Positions 1 through 8,551 are shown, counted from the stretch's first letter. The stretch: 64,000 bases of DNA from Hyphomonas sp. (GCF_017792385.1 NZ_CP051230.1:1984001-2048000), one strand, 5' to 3'. Notes: generated from the sequence alone by a model not told the origin. Program-made: numbers and translations.

Positions 1-842
1 GCGATTGTGTGGCGCGGCTGGAATCGGATGCCATGCGCATCCGTCAGATCCTGTTCAACCTGATGAGCAATGCGCTGAAATTTACCGAGCGCGGCTATAT
101 CGGCGTGGAATTGTCCACTTTCGAGGCGGCAGGCACGCTGAAACTGCGCATGACAGTGGAAGACACTGGCTGTGGCATTTCGGATGCCGACAAGGCGCGT
201 CTGTTCGAGGCGTTCGAGCAGGCCCGGGCCTCGACGGCCGGCACGCATGGCGGATCGGGCCTCGGCCTATCCATTGCCAAGGGGCTGGCCCGCCGGCTGG
301 GCGGGGAGATCGTCCTGGCCGACAATCCGGAGGGCGGGTCCATCTTCACCGTGACCCTGCCGGTGCGCCGTGCAGGCCCGCGCCTTGCGGTGACCGGTGC
401 GCCGCCGCGTCCGCGCATGAAGGCATTCGAACTGGGCCGCATCCTTCTGGCCGAGGACCACGCCGTCAGCGCGCTGGTCGTCACGCGCGCCCTGTCTGCG
501 GCCGGGTGGGAAGTCGACTCGGTGCAGACCGCCGAGGATGCGATCGACCGCGCCCTGCACCAATCCTATCAGGCGATCCTCACCGACATCCACCTGCCCG
601 GCATGATGGGGGAGGAAGTGCTGTCCGCCATTCGCGGCGCGGACGGGCCGAATGCGCTGGTCCCGATCATCGCGGTGACGGCCGATGTCAGCCCCGAACG
701 CCGCCTTGCCTGCGAGGCGGCCGGCTTCACGACAATGATCGAGAAGCCCATCCGCCCGCGGGCGCTGGTGGCTTCGCTGGTCGACATCCTGCTGGCAGAC
801 AAGGCGGCCGCCGCCGAGGCTGTCCAGCGCCAGCTGGCCTGA
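1..842 (+). CDS. Hybrid sensor histidine kinase, C-terminal part (5' truncated by window edge)
   Basis: This is the end of a two-component hybrid kinase; the reading frame enters at base 3 and the N-terminal sensor and His-phosphoacceptor regions lie outside the window. Visible in order are an HATPase_c domain, with N-box NLMSNALKF, G1 box DTGCGIS and G2 box GGSGLGLSIAKGL, and then a receiver domain. In the receiver the phospho-acceptor Asp is in ILTDIHLPGM and the conserved Lys in MIEKPI. A kinase fused to a C-terminal receiver usually passes phosphate on to a phosphotransfer protein; the partner cannot be seen. It is followed after 7 bases by the DUF983 gene, so the two may be co-transcribed. 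Confidence 0.9.
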   Translation, partial: DCVARLESDAMRIRQILFNLMSNALKFTERGYIGVELSTFEAAGTLKLRMTVEDTGCGISDADKARLFEAFEQARASTAGTHGGSGLGLSIAKGLARRLGGEIVLADNPEGGSIFTVTLPVRRAGPRLAVTGAPPRPRMKAFELGRILLAEDHAVSALVVTRALSAAGWEVDSVQTAEDAIDRALHQSYQAILTDIHLPGMMGEEVLSAIRGADGPNALVPIIAVTADVSPERRLACEAAGFTTMIEKPIRPRALVASLVDILLADKAAAAEAVQRQLA

Positions 843-849
843 GGGCGGT

Positions 850-1212
850 GTGACCGATACGCCCGGTCTTGCGCGGGCCGTCGGACGCGGTCTGCGCCAA
901 TGCTGCCCGGCCTGTGGCCGGGGGAAATTGTTTCGTACATATCTCAAACAGGTCGACACCTGTGACGTCTGCGGCGCGGCGCTCGGGGATATCCGCGCCG
1001 ATGATGGCCCGGCCTGGCTGACTGTGCTGACGCTCGGCCCCTTGCTGGTCGCGGTCACCTTTTTCGTGTCCTTCGCCGAAATTCCGCTCTGGCTGAGCCT
1101 GCCTGCGGCAACCCTGATCGTGACCGGCGCCGTCCTGCTCCTGCTGCCGCGCATGAAAGGCGCCTTCATTGCGGCGCTGTGGGTGGCAGGCCGGAAAGGG
1201 GCGGGCGAGTAG
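850..1212 (+). CDS. DUF983 family small membrane protein
   Basis: A 120-residue protein starting with GTG. Near the N terminus it has a zinc-ribbon-like pair of CxxC motifs (CPAC at about residue 18 and CDVC at about residue 37). Two hydrophobic membrane segments follow at about residues 55-75 and 80-98. This layout matches the DUF983 family, widespread in alphaproteobacteria and of unknown biochemical role. It lies 7 bases after the histidine kinase gene, so it may share a transcript, but that does not establish a shared function. Confidence 0.85.
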   Translation: MTDTPGLARAVGRGLRQCCPACGRGKLFRTYLKQVDTCDVCGAALGDIRADDGPAWLTVLTLGPLLVAVTFFVSFAEIPLWLSLPAATLIVTGAVLLLLPRMKGAFIAALWVAGRKGAGE

Positions 1213-1310
1213 ACGAGATTGCCGGCGGGGCAGAGGCCGGTTTGGGGTTGATCTTGCCGACAGATTTCGCTCTCACTTGCATCCAGTGATTTAAGTGTGG
1301 GGAAACATCC

Positions 1311-3026
1311 GTGGGAAAATGGTTTGGCCGACTGGCCCTGATCGTCGGTTTCGTCTCGGCAGTGCTGGGCATTGTCGTCTATGTGAATGACGAGGTGCGC
1401 GCGCGCGTGTTCCCGGATCTGGCCCCCGCCACGCGGGCCGATGTGCAGGAGCAGATGCGCCTCAGCGAGGAACGGATCGCCGCCGTCGTGCAATCCTCCA
1501 TCTCGACCGCGCTGGCCGATGCCGAATCCCGCGGCACGACGGTGTCTGCCGATGAGCAGGTCAATTATGAAGCGGCGCTGACCTCCCTGCTGGCATCGGA
1601 AGACCCGACCTTCAATGATGCGAAATTCCTGGCCCTGTCCGGTCAGCCTGAAGCGGCGGCCGAGGAATTGGTGACGCTGGCCGAACTGACCTCCGGCGAG
1701 GCCGAGCCGATTCCGGAACGGGACCGCGCCAGCCTGTTGCGCAGCGCCGGGGACATTCTGGTGCCATCCGATCCGGACAAGGCGCTGGCAGCCTATCGCA
1801 AGGCGCAGCAGCTGGATCCGGACAATCAGATCCTCGCGACACGCATTCAGCAATTGTCGGCCCAGACCGCTGCAGCCAACACGGTTGCCGCGATCCCGAA
1901 TGCCCAGTTCGAGTTTGATGGCCTGCTGTTCGAATTCGAAGGTTGCGAGACCGGGGAGACACTGAAATGCGTCCTGTCGGTGACCAACACGACGCCCGAC
2001 GAGAAGCATCTGTTCACGCGCAGCGTCTGGGCCATCGACGAACACAGCCGATGGATGCAGGACACGCGCCGCAATGTCCGCGCCTCCGATCACTATACCT
2101 GGACCATTCCGTCGCTCGAGGCGTCGCAGATTGATGTGTCGTTCGGGCGGGCGGCCAACATTCTCCAGTATCTGAACTTCGATCTGCATGTGGACAATGT
2201 GTCCTACAGGAAGACGTTCCGTGATATTGCGGTGCGCGGGGGCCGGGATGTTCAGGTGCGCCAGATGCGGCCGATTGATCCGTCTCATCCCGAGCGGGCG
2301 TTTTCGGTGTCGGGCGTGCAGTTTCATTTCCTGGGATGTGGAAATCCGGATGCGCCGGTCTGCCGGTTTGACCTGATCAACAATGGCCCGGAAACGGCTG
2401 TCATCAATGTCAGATCGGATATGGCCTATGATCATGAGGGTGTGGGGATCGAGTCGGTGCGTCCCGAACTGGACATCAGCGGGGATTATCGCGGCGAGGT
2501 GCCGTCCGGGATCACGACCGGCTGGACTGTCAATTTCCGGAAGCCCGCGTCCTATTTCCAGGAATACCGGGCTTCGATCGAGGTGAATGGTGACCGGATC
2601 CGGCGCTCCTATCGAGATCTGTCCCTTGGCGACGGGCCCATGCCAGAGGTCAAGACGCTGGATGCGGCAGCGGCGTTCGGGCCCGATGGCTATTTCGAGA
2701 TCGGCGGGGTCGAGTTCGCGTTCATGGGCTGTCAGGACACGCTGAAACCGGTGTGCCGCACCGATGTCCGCAACACGACCGACGCCTATGTCAAAGTCTC
2801 CGCCGGCCGCGCCGAAGCCACGCAGGCGGGCGGGCAGGACGTCCGGTCGGCAAATGCGGTGGTCGTCATGAACAATGATTTTTCCGGCGAGATCCCCCCC
2901 GGGCTGACCACGACGATCGAGCACCGTTTCTCCGGCGAAACCGCCTCGTTCGACGCGCTGAACATCCGCTATTCCGCGGGTGATCTGCGCGAGAGCCGCA
3001 GCTTCAGCGCGGTGCCCGTGCAATGA
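1311..3026 (+). CDS. Membrane-anchored protein with TPR-like region and three 131-residue repeats
   Basis: A 571-residue protein of unrecognised family, GTG start. Residues 7-24 form one hydrophobic segment, so the protein is probably anchored with its bulk in the periplasm. A short helical stretch (about residues 35-75) and a TPR-like segment (about 100-185, including DPDKALAAYRKAQQLDPDN) come next. The rest is three copies of one domain. The hallmark G-[VL]-x-F-x-F-x-G-C begins at residues 204, 335 and 466, an exact 131-residue period, and each copy has a second Cys 8-9 residues later followed by a V/D-x-N-N-T/G type strand. The paired Cys suggests a disulfide in each domain. The function is unknown. 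Confidence 0.8.
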   Translation: MGKWFGRLALIVGFVSAVLGIVVYVNDEVRARVFPDLAPATRADVQEQMRLSEERIAAVVQSSISTALADAESRGTTVSADEQVNYEAALTSLLASEDPTFNDAKFLALSGQPEAAAEELVTLAELTSGEAEPIPERDRASLLRSAGDILVPSDPDKALAAYRKAQQLDPDNQILATRIQQLSAQTAAANTVAAIPNAQFEFDGLLFEFEGCETGETLKCVLSVTNTTPDEKHLFTRSVWAIDEHSRWMQDTRRNVRASDHYTWTIPSLEASQIDVSFGRAANILQYLNFDLHVDNVSYRKTFRDIAVRGGRDVQVRQMRPIDPSHPERAFSVSGVQFHFLGCGNPDAPVCRFDLINNGPETAVINVRSDMAYDHEGVGIESVRPELDISGDYRGEVPSGITTGWTVNFRKPASYFQEYRASIEVNGDRIRRSYRDLSLGDGPMPEVKTLDAAAAFGPDGYFEIGGVEFAFMGCQDTLKPVCRTDVRNTTDAYVKVSAGRAEATQAGGQDVRSANAVVVMNNDFSGEIPPGLTTTIEHRFSGETASFDALNIRYSAGDLRESRSFSAVPVQ

Positions 3027-3036
3027 GCGGGCAAAC

Positions 3037-3057
3037 GACCTGCATCGCGTGCAGGTC
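3037..3057 (+). terminator. Hairpin after the 131-residue-repeat gene
   Basis: A perfect inverted repeat, GACCTGCA with TGCAGGTC around a 5-base loop, lies 11 bases after the stop codon of the preceding gene. No T-run follows, so it may be a weak or Rho-assisted terminator, or an RNA-stabilising hairpin. Confidence 0.4.
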
Positions 3058-3063
3058 AGATGC

Positions 3064-3092
3064 TTGCAGAGGCGCGAAACCGCGTGTAATAG
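3064..3092 (+). promoter_or_regulatory. Putative sigma-70-type promoter of the tRNA gene
   Basis: A TTGCAG -35-like hexamer (3064-3069) and a TAATAG -10-like hexamer (3087-3092) are separated by exactly 17 bases. They would start transcription about 15-20 bases before the tRNA. This is assigned by eye from consensus similarity and position only. Confidence 0.45.
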
Positions 3093-3114
3093 GCGCGCTT
3101 CGCCACAGGCGATC

Positions 3115-3191
3115 GGTTCGGTAGCTCAGCTGGTTAGAGCGCGCGACTCATAATCGCGAGGTCGGGAGTTCAAGTCTCCCCCGAACCACCA
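3115..3191 (+). tRNA. tRNA with CAT anticodon (elongator Met, or Ile2 after lysidine modification)
   Basis: A complete cloverleaf with encoded CCA. The acceptor stem is GGTTCGG paired with CCGAACC, the discriminator is A at 3188, and CCA is at 3189-3191. The anticodon stem CGCGA/TCGCG closes the loop CTCATAA, with anticodon CAT at 3149-3151. The T-arm contains GGAGTTCAAGTCTCC. The paired first base (G1-C72) excludes the initiator tRNA. A CAT anticodon in this loop can be elongator tRNA-Met or tRNA-Ile2, in which TilS converts C34 to lysidine; I cannot separate these by eye. Confidence 0.95.
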
Positions 3192-3252
3192 TTCTCTGAA
3201 AATCGCGGGTTTGGCTGGTCGGGTGGGCCGGGGCGGCTTAGTATGTGCGATC

Positions 3253-4011
3253 ATGAGGATGGCGCTCCTTCTTGCATGTCTTTCCCTGGGCCTCGCGCCT
3301 GTGGCGGTGGCCGATCAGGCGACGGCCGAGGCGGCTTTTGTGCGTGGGGAATATGATGCGGCGCTGACAGCGCTGGCGGATAGCGAGTCGGCCGACGCGC
3401 TGGCCTTCCGGGCGCGGACCCTGCTGGCCGGGGCGATGTCTGGGCCGGCCGATCCGCCGGAGGTGCTGCTGCACCGGGCACTGGACCAGGCCAATGCTGC
3501 GCTGGCGAGAGACCCTGCCCATGCCGAGGCCCGCCTGCAACGGGCCATTGCCCTGTCCTTGATCCTGCGGCCGATGACGACGCGCGAGGCGCGCAAGACC
3601 GGCTGGGCCGAGGAGGCACGGGATCTGGCGCGCAGCGTGCTGGCGGATGAGCCGGCCAATGTCTATGCGCACGGCTTCCTGTCGGTCTGGAATGTGGAGG
3701 TGGTCAATCGCGGCGGCCGCATCGGGGCGCTGATCATGGGGGCAGGCGTCTCCGATGGCCGCGACCATTACGAGGCCGCGATTGCAGCCATGCCGGATGA
3801 TGCCTCGGTGCACTGGCAATGGGCGCGGGCGCTGGCGGCGCTGAATGCGCGGAAATACCGGGCCGATGTGCTGGCCGCGCTGGATGCGGCGCTGGCCTGC
3901 CCGGTGGAGTCCGAACTGGAGCGCACCATGCAGGCCCGTGCGGCGCTGCTGAAGACGGAAATGCTGCAGGACCCGCGCCGGGCCGGGGAGCTGGCGGCGC
4001 GGATGCTGTGA
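3253..4011 (+). CDS. Secreted TPR-like hypothetical protein
   Basis: The start was set at the ATG at 3253 because it gives a clean signal peptide (MRMALLLACLSLGLAPVAVA, cleaved before DQA); the upstream in-frame extension is not signal-like. The mature part, about 230 residues, is helical and alanine-rich with TPR-type pairs, for example ALDQANAALARDPAHAEARLQRAIAL. It is therefore probably a periplasmic protein-protein interaction scaffold. No catalytic motif is visible. It converges on trxB, with only 6 bases between the two stop codons. Confidence 0.75.
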   Translation: MRMALLLACLSLGLAPVAVADQATAEAAFVRGEYDAALTALADSESADALAFRARTLLAGAMSGPADPPEVLLHRALDQANAALARDPAHAEARLQRAIALSLILRPMTTREARKTGWAEEARDLARSVLADEPANVYAHGFLSVWNVEVVNRGGRIGALIMGAGVSDGRDHYEAAIAAMPDDASVHWQWARALAALNARKYRADVLAALDAALACPVESELERTMQARAALLKTEMLQDPRRAGELAARML

Positions 4012-4017
4012 CCCGGC

Positions 4018-4986
4018 CTATTCGGCGGCGACGGCCTCGGCATGGGCTTCCTGTTCCGACAGGAAGCGTTCGGCCTCGAGCGCGGCCATGCAGCCCATGC
4101 CGGCGGCAGTGACAGCCTGGCGATAGGTTTCGTCCGTCACGTCACCGGCTGCGAACACGCCGGGAATTTCGGTGGCGGTCGAATCCGGCGCCGTGATCAG
4201 ATAGCCATTGTCCTTCATGGCGAGCTTGCCCTTGAACAATTCGGTCGAAGGGGCGTGGCCGATGGCAATGAAGACGCCATGGACCGGAATGTCCGTCGTC
4301 TCGCCGGTGTCGACATGCTTCAGGCGCGCGCCGGTCACGCCGGGCGGATCCCCTTCGCCGAGCACTTCATCCAGAACCGTGTTCCAGACCACTTCGACCT
4401 TGGGATTCTTGAACAGGCGGTCCTGCAGGATCTTCTCGGCGCGGAAGCTGTCGCGGCGATGCACGACGGTGACCTTGGAGGCGAAGTTGGTGAGGAACAG
4501 CGCTTCTTCGACGGCCGTATTGCCGCCGCCAACGACGAGGACGTCCTTGCCGCGATAGAAGAAGCCGTCACAGGTGGCGCATGCGGAGACGCCGAAGCCC
4601 TTGTATTTTTCCTCTGACGGGATGCCCAGCCATTTGGCCTGCGCGCCTGTGGAGATGACGACGGAATCGGCGGTGTAGGTGGTGCCGCTCTCGCCGACTG
4701 CCTTGAAGGGGCGCGAGGAGAAATCGACGTCCGCGATATGGTCATTGATGACGGTCGCGCCCATGGCTTCGGCGTGTTCCTGCATCTTCACCATCAGTTC
4801 CGGGCCCTGGATCTCGGTGAAGCCGGGATAGTTCTCGACCTCTGTCGTGATGGTCAGCTGGCCGCCGGGCTGCATGCCGGTCACCACGGTGACATCGCGC
4901 ATGGCGCGCGCGCCATAGACGGCGGCGGTCCAGCCGGCAGGGCCGGAGCCGATGATCAGGATTTCGGTGTGTTTCGTGTCAGCCAT
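4018..4986 (-). CDS. trxB: Thioredoxin reductase
   Basis: TrxB is a cytosolic FAD enzyme that uses NADPH to reduce thioredoxin. The protein has the FAD-binding GSGPAGWTAAVY near the N terminus, the redox-active CATC in ACATCDGFFYRG near residue 140, the NADPH-binding VVGGGNTAVEEALFL and the C-terminal FAD motif GVFAAGDVTD. At 322 residues it has the normal length for the low-molecular-weight type. The ATG at 4986 was preferred over one at 5004 because GGAG sits 9 bases upstream of it. The gene converges on a TPR-like gene. Confidence 0.97.
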   Translation of the reverse strand: MADTKHTEILIIGSGPAGWTAAVYGARAMRDVTVVTGMQPGGQLTITTEVENYPGFTEIQGPELMVKMQEHAEAMGATVINDHIADVDFSSRPFKAVGESGTTYTADSVVISTGAQAKWLGIPSEEKYKGFGVSACATCDGFFYRGKDVLVVGGGNTAVEEALFLTNFASKVTVVHRRDSFRAEKILQDRLFKNPKVEVVWNTVLDEVLGEGDPPGVTGARLKHVDTGETTDIPVHGVFIAIGHAPSTELFKGKLAMKDNGYLITAPDSTATEIPGVFAAGDVTDETYRQAVTAAGMGCMAALEAERFLSEQEAHAEAVAAE

Positions 4987-5067
4987 TTCGGAAGGCTCCG
5001 CCATCTGTTCTTGTTGTTCGGCCCGCCATATAGGGAGCGTTGACCGAGCCTTAAAGCGCTGTGGGCT

Positions 5068-5081
5068 TCATATCAATGTGA
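5068..5081 (+). repeat. Left 14-bp direct repeat flanking the barstar islet
   Basis: TCATATCAATGTGA recurs exactly, in the same orientation, at 5566-5579, where it overlaps the stop codon of the CDF transporter gene. The two copies enclose about 485 bases that contain the barstar-like gene. Confidence 0.6.
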
Positions 5082-5207
5082 GGCAAGCTGTGTGGCTGTT
5101 TGTGATTGTGATTGATCGCTAGGAGTGCGATTTCGCCAAGTACGGCATACGTAAAAGAAACTTCCGGACGGGCTCATACGTGAGAGGTGTCAGACCGAAA
5201 GTCCTCG

Positions 5208-5498
5208 TCAATCAACGAGTTCAAATTCAAATCTCTCCTCCAATCCCATATCCTCGTCGTGCTTGGCAGCTTCGGCCATAATCTCAGTGATTTTATCGAA
5301 CTCTTCACCGAGATTCGCCTGCGAAACGGAAGCATTTGTCCAGACAATCATGAAGGGACGCTCGACTAGGCCAAAAAGCGTATCGCTAAGGGCATCCAGA
5401 TTCTGGCCGTAAAAATCGGGAACTGCCGAGCAAGCCTTCAGTTTCGCATGGAAGTCGTTGGAGGTGAGTATCTCCCTGCCGTCGATCGTGAATATCAA
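5208..5498 (-). CDS. Barstar-family protein (predicted RNase inhibitor / antitoxin-like)
   Basis: Barstar proteins bind and block barnase-type ribonucleases. The hallmark segment FYGQNLDALSDTLFG is present and the N terminus, FTIDGREILTSNDFHAKL, matches the first beta-alpha unit of the family. I chose a TTG start at 5498: it has AGGAAG 6 bases upstream and gives a barstar-like N terminus and 96 residues. The longer ATG-initiated frame from 5531 adds 11 unlike residues and has no visible ribosome binding site. No barnase-type toxin is adjacent, so it is an orphan here. Its DNA is less GC-rich than its neighbours and it sits in an islet bounded by direct repeats. Confidence 0.8.
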   Translation of the reverse strand: MIFTIDGREILTSNDFHAKLKACSAVPDFYGQNLDALSDTLFGLVERPFMIVWTNASVSQANLGEEFDKITEIMAEAAKHDEDMGLEERFEFELVD

Positions 5499-5565
5499 CT
5501 CATTCTTCCTCGAGTGACTGCATCTTCGCATGCACGATTCTCAGACGAACTGGATACATGCCGGC

Positions 5566-5579
5566 TCATATCAATGTGA
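5566..5579 (+). repeat. Right 14-bp direct repeat flanking the barstar islet
   Basis: Second exact copy of TCATATCAATGTGA. On the minus strand it contains the last codons and stop of the CDF transporter gene, so the other copy at 5068 looks like a duplicated gene end. Confidence 0.6.
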
Positions 5580-6551
5580 ACACTGCCCGGCGGGGCCGGA
5601 AGCTGTGCCATTGCCCGTACAGACGACTTCAACCGTGGCGTGGGAGACCTGGAACCGGTCAGCCAGCCGATCCTTGACCGCGCGGCGCAGCTGGTCCGGA
5701 TCGGCGCCGTCGGCGGCGGTGACTTCCAGCGTGATCAGGGGCTTGGCTTCGGTCAGGGCCCAGGCGTGGAAATGGTCAACGGCGGCCACGCCTTCAATCG
5801 CGGCGAGGTCGGCGAGGATTTCCTCCGGCTCCAGCCCGGCCGGCGTGCCTTCCAGCAGGATGTGGCCGGATTTCCGGGCGATGCGCACACCGGCAAACAG
5901 GACGAGGAGCGCGACGAGCACCGACAGGATCGGGTCTGCCGCCATCCAGCCCGTGGTCATGATGATCACCGCTGCACCGATGGCGGCGACCGAGCCGAGG
6001 AGATCCCCGGCCACATGCCACAGCGCGCCCTGCAGGTTCAGGTCTTCCTTGCTGCCGCCATGCAGGATGGCGAAGGCGATGATGTTGACGAGAAGGCCGC
6101 CAACCGCGACGGCCATCAGCACATTGCCCATCACCTCGACCGGCTCGAGCAGGCGGTGGATGGCCTCCCACACGATCCAGAGCGAGAGCAGGACGAGCAG
6201 GATGCCATTGGTGAAGGCGGCAAGGATCTTCATCCGCGCGAACCCGTAGGAGCGCCGGGAATCGGCCGGGCGCTCAGCCAGCTTGTAGCCGACCCAGGCG
6301 AGGGCGAGCGAGCCCGCATCGGTCAGCATGTGGGCGGCATCGGCCAGCAGGGCGAGGGAGCCCGAGATGACCCCGCCCACCACTTCGGCGATCATGAAGA
6401 CTGCCGTCAGCAGGCCGGCAAGGGCGACACGGCGCCGGGAATCAGCGCTGGTCATGTCGGCATGATGCGCATGGTCGTGATGGTCATGATTGTGGCCATG
6501 TCCATGTTGGTGGCCATGATCATGCGCGTGGGAATGGGCGTGTTCACTCAT
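5571..6551 (-). CDS. Cation diffusion facilitator (CDF) family metal exporter, His-rich
   Basis: CDF proteins are inner-membrane antiporters that expel Zn2+, Co2+, Cd2+ or related ions in exchange for protons. This 326-residue protein opens with about 30 residues that are largely His and Asp, a metal-binding tail typical of the ZitB/CzcD and DmeF groups. Six membrane segments follow. Metal-site residues are seen in LLADAAHMLTDAGSL (the HxxxD motif) and around residue 185 in ALWHVAGDLLGSV. A C-terminal ferredoxin-like cytoplasmic domain (about residues 235-310) completes the fold. The metal cannot be assigned from sequence alone. The last codons overlap a 14-bp repeat copied on the far side of the barstar gene. 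Confidence 0.92.
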   Translation of the reverse strand: MSEHAHSHAHDHGHQHGHGHNHDHHDHAHHADMTSADSRRRVALAGLLTAVFMIAEVVGGVISGSLALLADAAHMLTDAGSLALAWVGYKLAERPADSRRSYGFARMKILAAFTNGILLVLLSLWIVWEAIHRLLEPVEVMGNVLMAVAVGGLLVNIIAFAILHGGSKEDLNLQGALWHVAGDLLGSVAAIGAAVIIMTTGWMAADPILSVLVALLVLFAGVRIARKSGHILLEGTPAGLEPEEILADLAAIEGVAAVDHFHAWALTEAKPLITLEVTAADGADPDQLRRAVKDRLADRFQVSHATVEVVCTGNGTASGPAGQCSH

Positions 6552-6642
6552 GCCATCTGTGTGGCGGCTCTTGGGGGAGGGGTCAATCAGCCTGTGATAG
6601 CGTTGCGATCGTGACGCTATAGCATTGGCAACAGGCCCGGCC

Positions 6643-7557
6643 CTATTCCGGCAGGTCGCTGGCGGGCAGGCGCGCTTCGCGGCGGGTGCGGAACCGGCCC
6701 TCGAAGGCGACGATCAGGCAGGCGGCAATGATCACGACCGCGCCGACCCAGAGCTGCCAGCCGGGCATCTCGTCGAAGAAGACCAGGCCGAGCAGGGCCG
6801 ACCAGACCAGCGAGGTGTATTCCAGCGGAGCCAACCGTTGCGCCGGGGCGCGGCCATAGGCCAGCGTTGCCAGATACCAGACCCCATAGCCGAGCAGGCC
6901 CAGCAGCGCGAAGACCGGCAAATCCCTCCAGTCCGGCGCGCCGAACAGGCCGAACGTGACCGGCAGCATGGCCAGCGCGGGCACGATATTGGTGAACAGC
7001 GCAATCGTGGTGGCGTCCTCGATCAGGGCCCGCATGCGCAACAGGACGAGCACGAACGCATAGCCGATCGTGGAGCTGAACAATGAGATCAGGCCCAGCG
7101 TCTGGTTGCCGGCGCCGTCGCCCGCGCCGGACTGGCCGGACAGGGCAAAGGCAACGCCCGCAAAGCCGAGCAGGGTGGCACCCGCAGCAATCGGGCTGAT
7201 CTTTTCCCCCAGCAGGAGGCGGGCGACGGGCGCCACCAGCAAGGCCGCCGTAAAGCCCAGCGTGGTGGCCACGGCCAGCGGCAGCTGGGTCAGGGCATAG
7301 AAGAAGGTGAAGGCGCAGAACAGCTGCAGCAGGCCGCGCAAAGTGTGGAAGCGGACCGCCTCCCAGCCGGGCACAGGTTTGCGCAGGGCGAGGAAGACCG
7401 CCAGTGACAGCAGCGCGCCGAACAGGAAGCGCCAGGCCAGGAGGTGGTGCAGCCCGGCGCCCGGCGCGACGCCCTTGACCAGCGCGTCCACGCCGGTGCC
7501 CACCAGAATGGCGAACGCGGCGATCAGCATGGGGGCGGAGAGGAGGCGGGCGATCAT
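6643..7557 (-). CDS. DMT superfamily (EamA) transporter
   Basis: A 304-residue inner-membrane protein with about ten hydrophobic segments arranged as two EamA repeats (roughly residues 5-140 and 155-285), the usual size and architecture for drug/metabolite exporters. The substrate is unknown. The C-terminal tail FEGRFRTRREARLP is basic, as expected for the cytoplasmic side. The gene is transcribed in the same direction as the CDF gene but is separated from it by about 90 bases, so co-transcription is uncertain. Confidence 0.88.
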   Translation of the reverse strand: MIARLLSAPMLIAAFAILVGTGVDALVKGVAPGAGLHHLLAWRFLFGALLSLAVFLALRKPVPGWEAVRFHTLRGLLQLFCAFTFFYALTQLPLAVATTLGFTAALLVAPVARLLLGEKISPIAAGATLLGFAGVAFALSGQSGAGDGAGNQTLGLISLFSSTIGYAFVLVLLRMRALIEDATTIALFTNIVPALAMLPVTFGLFGAPDWRDLPVFALLGLLGYGVWYLATLAYGRAPAQRLAPLEYTSLVWSALLGLVFFDEMPGWQLWVGAVVIIAACLIVAFEGRFRTRREARLPASDLPE

Positions 7558-7695
7558 GAGGGGCGGACCCTAGACCGATCCGCACCGGGCGGAAACGGAT
7601 TTCCCGGCGCGATGCGTGTGTGCCGCCGGGGCAGGTATGATAGGAAGGCTGTCAGGCTGCGCCTGAGCCGCGCGGCCATGATGAGGGAGGACGAG

Positions 7696-8415
7696 ATGAC
7701 CGCACCACGCCTACGCCAATTGGTGATTGCTGCCGACACGCTGGAGGCCGCCGACCAGCTGGGCGACCTGCTGGGGCTGGGCGCGCCGTTCGTGGATCCC
7801 GGCGTGACCGAGTTCGGCCTCGAAAACCGGGTCTATTCCCTGGGCGACCAGTTCCTGGAAGTGGTCGTGCCGATGGCGGACACGGCGCCTGCGCGACGCT
7901 TTATCGACCGGATGGGCGAGGGCGGATACATGGCAATCTTCCAGACCGATGACCTCAATGCCCTTCGGGCCCGGGTGGACGGGATGGGCATTCGCCGCGT
8001 CTGGAACATCGATTTGCCGGACATTTCTGCCAGTCATCTGCACCCGGCCGATATTGGCGGGGCGATTGTCTCTGTGGACGAAGCGCGCCCGGCGGGCAGC
8101 TGGCGCTGGGGCGGCCCGGCCTGGCGCGACAATGCCGTGCCCGGACGCCTGGTCAGCGCAGCCATGGAGGCGCCGGACCCGGACGCGCTGGCCGCACGCT
8201 GGGCGCTGGCGCTGGGCCTGACCGTGGATGAGCGGGTGCTGTATCTCGAAGATGCCGCCATCCTGTTCCGCGAAGGGCCGGTCGAAAAGCTTGCCGCCTT
8301 TGGCCTCTACCGTCCGGATGCAGACGCCATCCTGTCGCGCGCCGAAACGATGGGGCTGGATGTGGACGGTCGGGAAATCCGCTTTGCCGGCGTGGGGCTG
8401 AGCCTGCTGGCATGA
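7696..8415 (+). CDS. VOC-superfamily protein (glyoxalase-like domain)
   Basis: A 239-residue protein with the two-module pattern of the glyoxalase-like family PF13468. The first module starts LRQLVIAADTLEAADQLGDLLGLG and the second, near residue 155, has LVSAAMEAPDPDALAARWALALGL. The start at 7696 was chosen because AGGGAGG lies 5-6 bases upstream; earlier ATGs at 7678 and 7681 lack this. Such proteins use a paired beta-alpha-beta-beta-beta fold for metal-dependent chemistry or ligand binding. The reaction cannot be predicted and the metal ligands are not obvious. Confidence 0.8.
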   Translation: MTAPRLRQLVIAADTLEAADQLGDLLGLGAPFVDPGVTEFGLENRVYSLGDQFLEVVVPMADTAPARRFIDRMGEGGYMAIFQTDDLNALRARVDGMGIRRVWNIDLPDISASHLHPADIGGAIVSVDEARPAGSWRWGGPAWRDNAVPGRLVSAAMEAPDPDALAARWALALGLTVDERVLYLEDAAILFREGPVEKLAAFGLYRPDADAILSRAETMGLDVDGREIRFAGVGLSLLA

Positions 8416-8501
8416 AGCGCGTCGATCCTGCGGGAGCGGGGGGTACCGCGTCGCTCACTCCGCCCGAAGATGCGCGATTTCCTTTTCTCCAGCACCCATA
8501 G

Positions 8502-8519
8502 CTCCGGCATGCGCCGGAG
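8502..8519. repeat. Short palindrome CTCCGG-type intergenic repeat
   Basis: An 18-bp inverted repeat, CTCCGGCATGCGCCGGAG, lies between convergent genes. Its exact reverse complement occurs at 10860-10877 next to larger repeats, so it is probably one module of the same interspersed family. It could also act as a hairpin between the convergent transcripts. Confidence 0.5.
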
Positions 8520-8551
8520 CCCCTGATCCTGTGGGAGGCCTTGCGCGCGAT

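Noticed and set aside
267..3023. A 918-codon minus-strand frame over the histidine kinase, DUF983 and repeat-protein genes
   Set aside because: It crosses three genes and their gaps, has low-complexity composition and no domain; the plus-strand genes have recognised domains.
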